A DNA stretch of 64,000 bases from Hymenolepis diminuta (Eukaryota; Platyhelminthes; Cestoda; Cyclophyllidea; Hymenolepididae): contig CAADRB010000004.1 in the NCBI GenBank assembly GCA_900708905.1, forward strand, positions 4,068,180 to 4,132,179, written 5' to 3'. The notes below the pieces were generated by a model. The model did not search any database and had not been told where the DNA came from. It was given only the letters and a program-made list of their open reading frames with translations. The position numbers and the translations under genes are program-made. Positions 54,701-64,000 of this stretch are shown here, piece after piece. Within the stretch, counting starts at the first letter, position 1. Each line of letters opens with the position of its first letter.

Positions 54701-57700
54701 TCTCAAAAGCCTTAAAGGATAAGAAATCAATTCTCGAAAAGGAAATAGCAGTGGTTATTGCATTGAAGAAGAAATTAGTTCATATTGATTAAAAAGACTT
54801 TCATCGAAATTTTTGAACTGTAGCGAGTTCATCCCACCACTGCATATTTGCATTTACGTCCTAGAAGGAATACTTGGATTGCCATAACCAGATCGCTCTG
54901 GTTGTGACCTTATGAACAGCCATTAATGCCAACATAATCATTTCTGCAAACTATTGTACTAGTGATAAACGAAAAGATCCTAAGAAAAAGGTATAAAAGA
55001 AAAGAGGAGTAAGCAAAGAAGTGCAAGTCAAACTTCTGCATTGCAATCGTCAAGAAAAAAATAGACATACAATATTAATTTTGAAATTTTTGTGGGACCT
55101 GCATCTAAAATTTTTGACATTAATGATGCATGTGATCTAAAGGTGTTTTTTCATCCTCTATCACATCTTGATTTCACTTTCTTGGTCCTAAATTTTCTTT
55201 TAGAACTGAGCATATTCATAGAGTAGGATAACATTGGTTTCCGAAATCCTTGAATGAGCATTTCGATAATGACCGAGCATAAGTGTTAGAATTGTAAGTA
55301 TGGACTAGGAGCATCCTAGTTTAGTTTTATGATTAATAGCGTAGTTCACTGACAGTTTGTAGTTGGGTATCGAAATTGTAGTTACTTACTAGACTATTAC
55401 TCATTTTGAGAACTCGTTACTCACTCTAACAACCGAACTGAATTTGCATTTGCACAAAGTTTACAAATATTCCGATACCAAAACAGGCGAGTGATTAAGA
55501 TTTCGCACTAAGTGAATTAACTTGTACCGTCCTACCAATATTATTTATCCACCGAAATCACCGTTCAAGAAATGGAAAAATGCCTTTCCTTAGAATAAAT
55601 AAACTGCAGTAGCATGTGAATACGAAAAGACAGGGGTGGAAGAAAAGATCTCCTGAAATAGGAACAATTACAGCGTCAAAAGCCAAAAAAAGGAAGATGA
55701 AGAGAGGGGAAACGGGGTAATTTGTCCACCAGCCCGCTCACAACTGGGTCGGCAGGCGCACATACCCGACCGCGTTCGGAGATATCGCATCCTAAGATGA
55801 AAGCAATGAAAAAGAGTTGCTTTTTTGGAAGATGCCCAATTAAATAAAAAAAGGTAGGATATTTGAAATTCTTCAAATATCCTTTTCTTTTACCTCTATA
55901 AGACTTACTAGAATGATGAACTAAGGAAAATAGATTCTTTGTAACTCAAAAGACATGCCATTGGACTTCACTTATGTCATTAAAATTCACCGAAGAAATT
56001 TGGTAGTATATACGAATTACCTAAAATTCATAATTGAATTTTAGTAGAGCCCAATTGGCTTGTGTTCTCCCTGTCTAGGATATGTGGCATTTTATGGCTT
56101 AACAACTGATTAGACAAACGAGACACACTTTAGAATAAGGGGAAGTCAATCATAGTGAAATCGCCGTCTCCCAATGATAAAACACTGAAAGCCTGGATAC
56201 TACATACATGAGCATTTGAATAAATAAGTGGGCATTCGGCAGTTTCTCAATACTAAAAACACATCAACACAGTTTGAGAGCCATTCAATAAAAAACACTA
56301 GTACCATATGATTTGATTACGAATTGGAATTAAAGTGAATATATGGAAATAGAATTAAATTACCGAAGGAACGGATAAGCAGTTACACAACACTGAGATG
56401 AATCAACGAATATTTGGACTTTTCTAGCAACCATTTGATCAAAATCGATACTCGCACATAGACGTGATGCACAAGACAGCAATACATCCAAGGCCTTAAT
56501 TAATATAACAGTTTGTATTCTTTATTTAAATTTACCTAGATATAAAACAAATATTTTGGCAGTTAATCTTTTTATAAAAATAAAAATTTAAAATTAGTGC
56601 CTAACTTATACTAATTCGAGTCTTTGCGGAAATTCGGGCTTTTGAATAGATTGCGAAGAAAGACATCGAGGTGACATGACCAGCTTGCCGATAAGTCCAC
56701 CCTTTACTTCGGAACCTAGCGGTCAAATACTGAAGTTTGAACTTTGACACACAGAAATAAGTGGCTAATCTGATGAACCCAGACTTCGAATGAAGGTAAA
56801 CTCTTTTTATGCATGACGCCTTTCACGATTCAACATTTAAAAGAACACGCTCATTTCCCTCCTCTCTGATTAGATGCTTTATAATGATTAAAATTCACAA
56901 TTTTTTGCCTCGCCAGGGGTGATAGAAGTATATAAGTTTTTTCCCAGTATTTGTACCCCAATTTCGAACTATCAAAATTAGTAGGGAATTTCAAGGTTAT
57001 TTTATTTGGGAAATTCCATTCATTAGCCAACTAAAATGCGTCCGTTCTTTACAATAAACCCATATTTTTGTATTATGAATAGGGTAAGTAGGCATTTTTA
57101 TTCTCCTCTAAAATATGGCCTTCGAAAAAGAAAAATATGAACCTAGTTAAGGGTTATATCTAAACTGAAGAGACACTCTAATAAGGTATAGGAATTGGAG
57201 TGACAAAGTCCGAGGTCATCAATTAATAAGTAACCAAATTTTAGAAATAAATAATCAAGGACCGGATCGTAGAAGCTGACTATAGTCGACAGCTAACAAC
57301 AGCAAACAATAATTCCAAAAAGTAGAATGCAAAGAGCTGTGTTGGCCAAATTGTATTGAAAAACCACGATGAGGATTCGAGATAGTAAGAGATGATGGAG
57401 AGGGGAGATAAGAGGGAACCATATGGGCAGTAAAGTCAAGCATGTGTCTACGTGGAAATACAAAGAGAGTTCGTATGAGTCACTTGGGTAAGGGTATGAG
57501 TGCAGATAAACTCGTCTAGACATGACAGATGCGTTTGAATCATAGGGACATAAAGACGGAAAATCAACGTATTTTCATAAAGGATTTGACTAAATGGCAA
57601 TTTTGGGAAATGCATAGTCTTCCTTCGAACGAAAGAATAGGCTTGACAATACTAATAGTAAGATTTGTAAACGGATACAATGTTAAAATATAAGGATCTC

Positions 57701-59875
57701 GTCATATCCTTCACAGAATGAATCTAGTTGCAAGGGTTATATAGGTAATATCAGAGAAAAATGTTTAGTAACGAAGACAACTTAGCTCCGAAACTAACCA
57801 TACGTACAATCAAAGATTTTTAATTGTTGATTGTGGAAAACCTGAGGATAATAATTACACTTTTCAAAATGAAAGATGTACACTTAATCCAGGTAAGAAA
57901 ATCCCACATCCAAAGATTTAATGTCAGTGTCGTTGACAGCAAATTTTCGAATATTATTTGAGGCTAAACACTAGAGAGCCTGATAAACTATGTGTTACTC
58001 GATACCGAAAAGTAAGACATATGCCGCCAAAGGGGGGACTTCTCTAAGAGGATGGACCAGCGGAAGTTAAGTTATCTAGTGATCACAAATACAAAACACA
58101 AGACCCGATATGAACTCTAACATAATATAATAGGATAGAATCGTGACATTAAAATGCGGGATCATTGATTCTAATTAGGCCAAAAGGTAACGTACTCTCA
58201 GAAAATCCGTAATGAATGGATATAATTAGGATAAACAGGCAAGCTAATAAAGGTTATGAGAAAGGGAAAACAGTAAAGCGACTAGCTGCCTATCTTAGCT
58301 TGCGCAAAACTAACCGCCATTAGATGTGAAAGTAAAGTTTACCTATCTCCTTATTAGTTTAAAAAAGTTAGAGATTATTAGTGACGTGTGATAGAGAAAA
58401 AACGAAAATGCAAAAATCAACCTCAATTCCACTTGCATTCAGACCAACTCCTAAAAAGTCTTAGAGGTTGAGGTACCAATCACAGTTCGAGCTCCAGTGA
58501 AATTCCTCCTTTAACACGGAAATCTTCAGAATTCGTTTTTACCTATCCGTGATAAATGTTCTACTGAAAATTACTTATCCCCGTTTTTTCCCCGTTGGAG
58601 CAGTGGTTAACGTACTCGACTGCAAAGTCAGAGGTAGCGGGTTCGATACCCACCAGTGAATAAAATGGCTGATAACATTGATTAAGTCTGACAAATAAAG
58701 GAGGGTGCAGAGTTCGGGTTTTTCACTAGGGGGGCTCCATGATGCTACCTTCTACTCAAGATGAGCGTCAAAAAACGCTTTCCTAAATGGGCTTGAGAAG
58801 TATCCTTATTTTTTTATTAGGAGCATCAGTGGACAATTTTCTTTCGATCAGACAGATTAAAAAGAGTAGCAAAGACTTAAGATTGCAAAAGTAATGGATT
58901 TTTATAATTTTTTATTACGTGGAGAACAATTTTGACGAAAAGGAGTAAATTCCTGATTCCGTCTTGTTCAATATTAATCGACCAGAGCAAAATATCTATT
59001 TCTTTATAACCCTCATCAGTGCATGTAAAAGTTATATGCTCAATTCGCCATATTCCATTGGGTTAGGAATAGAATTATATTTTACAAGCTTAATTTTAGA
59101 GATTTTGACCTTTTTGTAATTCAATCGATTACTGAGAGTTGTCAACTCCAGATATGGAAGTAGCAGTGGTAGTTTATGCATATCATCTGAGCGAGTGGAC
59201 GCCGAAGTCCACCCTCACTCCAAAAATAGATTCTTCATGAATTTGACGAACAAATGTACAACTTTCTTGCGGCTTCGTTCAGGCGTATGTAGATGAAAGG
59301 ATAGTCTCCAAATTCACTGTCAATTTTGTGGACATCCAATTCCATTGTAATGGCCTCTTCAGTAGATTTGATTCGTAGATTACGCTTATTAATTGTTGAC
59401 AATACGATTATTCACTTAAAAGCCTCCAACACTTATATGTATTTCACAGCCCAACGGCCAATCTCTCCAGCGTACAGAGTTAAGAACTACCGATTTACAG
59501 GGATACTTTAACTCCATATGGAGGAAAAGAGATTTGCTATTTTAAAAACAGAAAATGTTAATATGGCTGATTCATTCATCCGTCAATACAGTCAACAAAA
59601 TAGAATCCCTATTAAAAATCGTGCCATACCCAATACGTTTCAAAGTCCAATCAAATAAATCGCCTACAAAATTCACTTGAGTTACTCTTTATTATTCGAT
59701 CGAATAGGCGCTTAGTGCATGAATAAAATCTGTTGAAGACGCAGAAGTTTTGGTAGATTGTTTCAGATTAAGATTCGTCGTCCTGACTTAATAGTTATAA
59801 TAAATTTATTACTCATAGTGAAGTTTGGAAAACGGTGGCAAGATAGGTTTATAATAATGTAGGGAGGTTTATCAT

Positions 59876-59910
<35 letters not shown>

Positions 59911-62900
59911 CGACATTTTATATTCCATGGAGGATGGAAAAAGGCTAAAAAATGAGACCATTAATGCGAGAAGAGGAATATTATTTACCATAAAAATGAT
60001 CTTAACATTTGCCGAATAAAGCTAAATTTTTTGTTCTAAATAATAAAGTAAAACCATTTTATTATTCTGTAATATCGAAATCGCGCGACACTATAAAAAT
60101 TTCAAGAAAAGTCTTTGTTAGAAAACAAAAGATCAATAAAGAGGATTAGGAATAGGAAGTGACCTTCCTCCAATCATTACAAATTTGATATTATTCCACT
60201 TCAAAAAATGTCCCTAATGACATCGTCAAGTATAACTATAAATGGCCTGCTGGGAAAAATGACAGGAACTTTGGCAGAAAAAAAGGTGTTTGTGAAAGTG
60301 CATTTTTGCCGGAGTAAAAATTGGAGTAGTTATCAGTGAACTTGCAATCAATCGCAAGTCAAAATGCAATCCGAATACTAATGTATGCAATGCAATCTAC
60401 AACATAATAGATATTTAATAATATAATTCGATGCTAAGAGAACACTTACGTACTTGTCAAAGACTTTTACTATTTACTTGCATGAGTCCAATTCGTGCAC
60501 TTTCGGAACTCTACGGAATAAAATAAAGTCGAAAATTTATCATAATTGATATTTTTATAGCGGCAGAATCTTAATAAACATTTTCCCTGAACGTACTTCG
60601 ATTGATTTTAGAATGAAAAAAATTGTTTACATTATGCGTCACAGTTATTAAAAAATAATCACAATTTGTGATGTTTTCTCTCCCAGGGATAAAAATAGAA
60701 AACACGAGGCAAATTATTTTGTAATTTATTACTTAAAATTAGTGTACAATTCAGCGAAATTAATATATATACTAAAGTAAATCCATTTTCAGGGATAATT
60801 GATAAATTTCGAGAAATGTGATTACAGAAATTGACATTAAGGTAGAAAAAATAAGACATGCTTAAATTATTAAATTGGTAAATACGAGTAAACCCTCTGC
60901 AAAGACGCCACTTCATATTCTGTATGATACCTTCCGTAAGGAATAGTACTATTATCCACTGTAAAACAAAGAATTACATTTTTCTATCACTGAAGGAAAG
61001 CAAGTGAAATCGGATAACAGTAAGTCCAAAAAATGACAAAGGAGAGGGGATCGAATAAATGTTTAAAGTCAAGATATCAAGGAGTCTTGTATTATCTGAT
61101 TTTTTGGATTTGTGTTGTATGAGTAATTTATGTTATGAAATTTAAATTAATTACTGAAGAGACTCTTGTCTGAAATGTCCAATACTTATCGACCAGTTTA
61201 ATCAAGATGGTCAGTCTTGCCACTTCAACTCACTGTATAGGTATAGGATGAGAAAAAAACAAAAACTACATTTGAACTGTAACTGACATGTATTTTTGTT
61301 TTTATCATCTACGCACGGAAGAGTTGAGAAAGCAACTTGAAAAAACGTTGAAAATGAAACTCAATGTCAAAAATGCATCTTTTGGCTTTAGGTGATCATC
61401 ATTAGAATTAATAAGCCATACACTGATCCACTCTGCTTTTAACAACTTGGCAATTAGTTTAGTCAGGAGAAATAAAAAAAAACTTTCAAATCATCTGAAA
61501 TCGAAAATTCGTCTTGAAGGTCCATTACTTCTATCTTTCTCCTACTAAATTGCTTCTATTACGTCATGGTCAACTTCAGTCGTAATACTCTACTACAGCA
61601 GCGGCATGTCCTTTTACAAAAACTGCAGGTCATCACCTACTCGTAAGATATAAGAATTATGGGTTCGGATTCAACTTAGCACCAGCAATGGAAAATAGGG
61701 GAGAAATCGATTATATCTCCTGGGTCCTCAAAAAATACATATTGCACAAGAGATTAAGGAGACTTTTTGTTGTAGTGCGTCCTAAAGTTTTGCTTCCCTC
61801 TCTCTTGATAGTACAAATGCAAATGGCAATAGTGGAAACAGCTGTTAAACTCCTAGCGGAACGATATGTGTGATTGGTGCATTAGCAAGCAAGGTATCCT
61901 GTAAACACATCCACACATCATTACCTAATGATCTGATATGTAAAAACTACATTCCTCTCCCCCTCTCTTCTGATATTTCAGACTGATTCGAGATGATAAT
62001 TCGTCTTAGATTCAACTTCCAGGATCTATTAGTGCTTATCAGTAAGTGATGTGGAAATTGAAATGAAAAACAGAATACAAATATTACAAGACGCTTTTTC
62101 ATCAATAAACAGGCTATAAAATTGTCACTAAAGTGCAAAAAATTGGATACTTCAAGATCTCTTCCAAATGTCTGACAACATTTTTTCAGCGATTTTCAAT
62201 TATTATTAATGGCTTGAATAGAATTCCTAAATCTAGAGTACTTGTAAAATGGCAAAATCATAACTCGAATGAAATACATTGTTTAAAATATCTAATAATA
62301 AATTATTTTTGAGCGATTGATGTCCAGCTAAACAATGACATGAAGGGAGCGCAGTGGAAAATTAGGGAAATAGACCAATGGTTTTCCGAATCACAAAATG
62401 ATCTCTTAGTTCCTTCATATACAAGAATGCCTCATCAGTCGTGTAGTTATTAGATTCTCGACTGTGACATATAGTGAAGAATAATAAGATTAAAATTGTA
62501 GTTTATCCCTATTTGTAATTAAATGAGTACACCTGAGGCAATTCGGTTTGTACTAGATTCAAACCTTAGCTTGCAACGACCAACGGCTCTCAGTTTTATT
62601 CTGCTATCAAAATAATTACAGAAGGTAGAAAAATGTGCAAATAAATGTAAGCTTTCGTTCTGGAAAATCATCATCCAAAGCAAACCTTACTCTTTCGTGA
62701 AGCTTCAAAACGCATGTCCAAAAGCTCACGGGACCGTAAGAGATTAAATGAATTTCGTTCTCTTCCACTAAAAGTTGTGATCAAAGATATGTAATGATAT
62801 GTCAATAGTATTAAAGAGGAAATAAGCCACTGGAAGAACTCACCGGCGAAAGCTCGTAGGACTCATGAACGCCGTGAGTGGAGACGAGATTATCGAGATA

Positions 62901-64000
62901 ACTCCAATTGAAGGCCAACTGCATTCGATTCTTTAGTATAATCTCCATTGGGAGATAGCAATGACTTTCTGGTACCTCAAGAATGTACCGATATGTGCTA
63001 ACGAAGTTCTCAGTCTTCTGGGTGCGCCTTAAGAACACAAAAGAACAACAACAATCAATAATAAGATATTGAAATACTATGTTTGAGACACTGCGAAAAA
63101 TACCGTAATTTAAGCATTGACACCACAAAGTCAGGTGTGCTATGCACACCAGAAATCTTGAAATATTTTGCTGAAATTTTTACTTGACCTGATACCTTGA
63201 AATCAATTGATAAGCAAAAAAGAATCACAAAATCAGATCTGTGAATAATGAACAGTTAAATTTTACAATTGTGAAGATCAGAAACTGACTAGTCAAGTTT
63301 ATACCTGCCAATACTTTGGAGATCAAAGATTACAGTGCTCGTTTTCGGTGTTGTGAAAGATGGTTCCAATTAATTGGGCAGCAAATTGACGTTCATGTAG
63401 CGAAACGTTGATCTATTCTTATCAATTTCTTGAGAATAACACTTTAGTAAGGAGATGAACAAGAAACCTTAAAAGGTAATGGTCGATAAGACGTCCCAGC
63501 AAGAATACTGCTGAACATCAGAACATTTAATTCACAATTAAAACTCCCATAATTAAGGCTCTTTTTTCAGTAGCCACAATTACTGCTGGCTAAGCACAGT
63601 TAAATCAAATAAATTACTTATGTGGTATTTGCCAACTTATTGAAACAACTTACAAACCAGAGGAAATTTTATCCGTAAGAATTTTTTCGGCGAGACTCGG
63701 TAATGTAATACCGAAATGAAATACCAATAAAATTTTCAGTATTACATTAGAGATAACAACAGAACACATTATGATTATTCCTGTCCCCATTATTTTCGAC
63801 GGGCGAATTTTAGCCAGGGAAAAAATTAAAAAGCTTTTATTACTTAAATTCTGGCTGGTAAAGTCTGAAATGGCTTCTTGACAGAATAAAAAAAAAATTG
63901 TCCTACTAACGAAAGAAATAGAGATGAAACAGGACAAATGGTAAGGAAAAAGGTGAAAAGAAGTAATTACTTGATTCGGAAAGGTGAGCAATCGATAAAG
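34879..64000 (-). CDS. DEPDC5: DEPDC5 / Iml1, GATOR1 complex subunit, C-terminal half, 5' partial
   Basis: GATOR1 (with NPRL2/NPRL3) is the GTPase-activating complex for RagA/B that blocks TORC1 at the lysosome when amino acids are low. Exons (minus order): about 63695-63654 (tentative), 63027-62844, 50997-50915, 46544-46394, 46281-46246, 41877-41501, 41426-41294, 40791-40641, 37241-36885, 36802-36606, 36123-35901, 35824-35764, 35689-35323, 35259-34879 (stop TAG 34881-34879). All junctions keep phase. Matches along human DEPDC5: FNWSYLDNLV, IKFWRSRYLILPG, FLESINRIRR; DEP domain (LPKHTFCSYDLTNWL, then ICHSSGNRAHKFLNGFFFY); DFQKEWMEVLLV; CAFGVEIQWLVA; KATSHGFLIVPA; FYFQESILSKFGF; FVHISGGMFAM; GFFWMWNHMLPRRWRG; DNRLLKTLDEF. 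A Pro-rich linker (PPPPPPP) precedes the DEP domain. The N-terminal half lies beyond the right edge. Largest intron 11.8 kb. Confidence 0.93.
38789..39835. repeat. (GATA)n microsatellite about 1.05 kb with higher-order structure
   Basis: Runs of GATA interrupted by GAGATA, GGATA and ATCGAT variants, inside a DEPDC5 intron. The block starting GAGATCGATAGATAGAGA recurs near 38891, 38999, 39250, 39357, 39421 and 39658, so arrays were amplified in larger units. Three Ns at 39603-39605 mark an assembly gap, so true length is uncertain. The long minus-strand frames of alternating Tyr/Leu/Ser/Ile here are translation of the repeat, not genes. Confidence 0.97.
39603..39605. other. Assembly gap (NNN)
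   Basis: Three undetermined bases in the middle of the longest pure GATA run; a usual place for assembly collapse. Confidence 0.95.
40033..40375 (+). pseudogene. Unrecognised coding-like stretch, possible gene fragment
   Basis: After a stop near 40033 the plus frame stays open for about 110 codons to a stop at 40370-40372. It includes an acidic run EEFYEDEELDEEIKVKMNEA and KVMVGNIRILRENKQPFSLA. The charged, non-repetitive composition looks coding rather than intronic, but no start, splice partner or family is evident. It lies inside a DEPDC5 intron on the opposite strand. Could be a retro-copied fragment or chance. Confidence 0.25.
40369..40510 (-). pseudogene. Unrecognised minus-strand exon-like fragment ending in a stop
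   Basis: A good acceptor (TTGTTTATCAG) leads into LCKTAYYKPPSIERYTFRV, then a Lys/Arg/Glu-rich stretch and GMGSC followed by TAA (40371-40369). The phase does not fit the DEPDC5 exon ending at 40641, so it is not a simple alternative DEPDC5 exon. The KPPxxERY piece only faintly recalls NSA2. Function unknown. Confidence 0.25.
41878..46245. other. DEPDC5 intron, 4.4 kb
   Basis: AT-rich intron between exons 46281-46246 and 41877-41501, in phase 0. Contains the weak exon pair described at 43887-44654; otherwise nothing recognised. Confidence 0.55.
43887..44654 (-). other. Possible nested or alternative exon pair
   Basis: Two minus-strand segments with splice signals and matching phase 0: 44654-44529 (126 nt, open, ends ...KVVSQ, donor CAG|GTACGA) and 44000-43887 (114 nt, acceptor TTTTACAG, begins TVYQTTDVNERVSR, ends IGYNLFGGRRN and TGA). 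As the surrounding DEPDC5 intron is also phase 0, they could be alternative exons giving a truncated protein, or the end of a nested gene, or chance. No family recognised. Confidence 0.2.
46246..46281 (-). other. DEPDC5: 36-nt DEPDC5 microexon
   Basis: Acceptor CTACTGTAG and donor GTAAGT bracket 12 codons, RHPTPSNDPSMT, phase 0 on both sides, between the exon ending NVPQRTRQ and the exon starting FNWSEAMDQP. The region corresponds to the poorly conserved linker before the DEP domain, so it may be optional in splicing. Confidence 0.65.
46545..50914. other. DEPDC5 intron, 4.4 kb, with LINE relic
   Basis: Intron between exons 50997-50915 and 46544-46394. Holds the decayed reverse transcriptase at 46830-47750. 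A CpG-bearing patch at about 48150-48260 has no coding match; the remainder is AT-rich and featureless. Confidence 0.55.
46830..47750 (-). mobile_element. Decayed non-LTR (LINE) reverse transcriptase fragment
   Basis: Minus-strand translations in shifting frames give, in the right order, LLDTIGKCFVSMIYERLKLY (about 47520-47460; cf. the LINE pattern LL...GK.....I..RL), LSNTQRGVCAERSAEHQ (cf. QxGFRxGRSTxHQ), then YVDGLCLI (47268-47245; a degenerate YADDLxLL box with Asp-Asp changed to Asp-Gly), a following KMADDK piece, and a thumb-like IYLDSPVNVKGLVDDAVR (about 47040-46980; cf. F.YLGS....G....). Several stops and frameshifts interrupt it. It lies in the sense orientation within a DEPDC5 intron. 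No ends or poly(A) tail found; clade not assigned. Confidence 0.7.
51962..52136 (-). mobile_element. tRNA-derived SINE, copy 3
   Basis: Minus strand: A-box-like start near 52134, anticodon-loop remnant TTAGCAAAGTGG, B-box-like GAGTTTGAGGCC, then the family body CCGACTAATAAAGAGGGTGG and a tail CTATTCTAAAATGAGC corresponding to CTACTCAAGATGAGC of copy 2. Confidence 0.65.
54001..54792 (+). pseudogene. Coding-like plus-strand pieces of unknown family
   Basis: Two blocks: about 54005-54151, open frame including GYVAFKKDLSFYRLEHSTST and QLDVARLKCQDKWATFSNLR, ending in TAG; and 54641-54792, after a strong acceptor (CCTTTTTTCCAG), reading GQNSEKMDLRRFSATI and ALKDKKSILEKEIAVVIALK and a stop. Both look like helical, charged protein; they could be exons of a small nested gene or a decayed copy. 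No start codon or matching donor was found. Confidence 0.25.
58592..58805 (+). mobile_element. tRNA-Cys-like SINE, copy 2 (best preserved)
   Basis: Head resembles a tRNA gene: A-box TTGGAGCAGTGGTTAACG, anticodon arm GACTGCAAAGTC with a GCA (Cys) anticodon, and B-box GGTTCGATACC. A non-tRNA body follows (TCTGACAAATAAAGGAGGG..., GATGCTACC..., GATGAGCGTCAAAAAACGC). No closing acceptor stem, so not a functional tRNA. Shares body and tail with the copies at 11448 and 51962. Confidence 0.8.
59879..59906. repeat. (AT)14 microsatellite
   Basis: Fourteen uninterrupted AT dinucleotides within the largest DEPDC5 intron. Confidence 0.95.
63028..64000 (-). other. DEPDC5 upstream intron/exon at the window edge
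   Basis: A donor (TT|GTAAGT at 63655/63653) fits the phase of the exon starting at 63027 and is preceded by SLAEKILTDKISSG, which sits where Iml1/DEPDC5 has its SLGR-like segment before YRY. The acceptor side is unclear; GAG|T at 63695 is one option that keeps phase. The rest of the stretch to 64000 is AT-rich without a defended exon. Confidence 0.4.

Larger units (their letters stand above)
50998..62843. other. DEPDC5 intron, 11.8 kb
   Basis: Intron between exons 63027-62844 and 50997-50915, phase 0. Holds SINE copies at 51962-52136 (minus) and 58592-58805 (plus), an AT microsatellite at 59879-59906, a GC/CpG-rich patch at 55690-55800, and coding-like plus-strand pieces at 54001-54792. No other exon is needed to keep the DEPDC5 frame. 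Confidence 0.55.

Noticed and set aside
58592..58670. A functional tRNA-Cys gene
   Set aside because: The anticodon arm and B-box are tRNA-like but the acceptor stem does not close and the sequence continues into a repeat body shared with two other loci.

Overview
The window is eukaryotic nuclear DNA, AT-rich, with spliced genes on both strands, GT-AG introns and the standard genetic code. Very short introns (about 36-85 nt, packed inside the dynein and dihydropyrimidinase-family genes) sit beside multi-kilobase ones. With axonemal dynein, a mariner relic and a tRNA-derived SINE, this fits a parasitic flatworm, most likely a tapeworm; that assignment is inference from gene style, not a database result. 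One 3-base N gap at 39603-39605 marks a draft assembly.

Layout. (1) 1-8282, + strand: 3' half of an outer-arm axonemal dynein heavy chain (from AAA2 to the C-terminus), cut by the left edge. (2) 8500-10872, - strand: a dihydropyrimidinase/CRMP-family protein that has lost every metal-ligand residue; its 3' end converges on the dynein gene. (3) 10873-28673: about 17.8 kb without a confident gene, holding a CCAAT/E-box promoter region, a SINE, a dead mariner element with both terminal inverted repeats, an old diverged direct repeat and several palindromes. (4) 28674-31549, - strand: a second dihydropyrimidinase/CRMP paralogue that keeps all catalytic residues and has a CRMP-type tail. (5) 31550-32511: shared upstream region with the divergent (6) CDC7 kinase, 32512-34698, + strand. 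(7) 34879 to beyond 64000, - strand: the C-terminal half of DEPDC5/Iml1 (GATOR1), in at least 14 exons spread over 28 kb. Its introns carry a 1-kb GATA microsatellite, a decayed LINE reverse transcriptase, two more SINE copies and an AT microsatellite.

Relations. The two dihydropyrimidinase-family genes are paralogues on the same strand that share four intron positions, so they came from a local duplication; one copy became a pseudoenzyme and lacks three internal introns. CDC7 (replication-origin kinase) and DEPDC5 (nutrient sensing upstream of TORC1) are convergent neighbours 180 bp apart. Nothing suggests operons or horizontal transfer. Exon boundaries were worked out by hand from splice signals and phase continuity; every junction listed for the five genes keeps the reading frame, except the tentative first DEPDC5 exon, whose upstream edge is uncertain.
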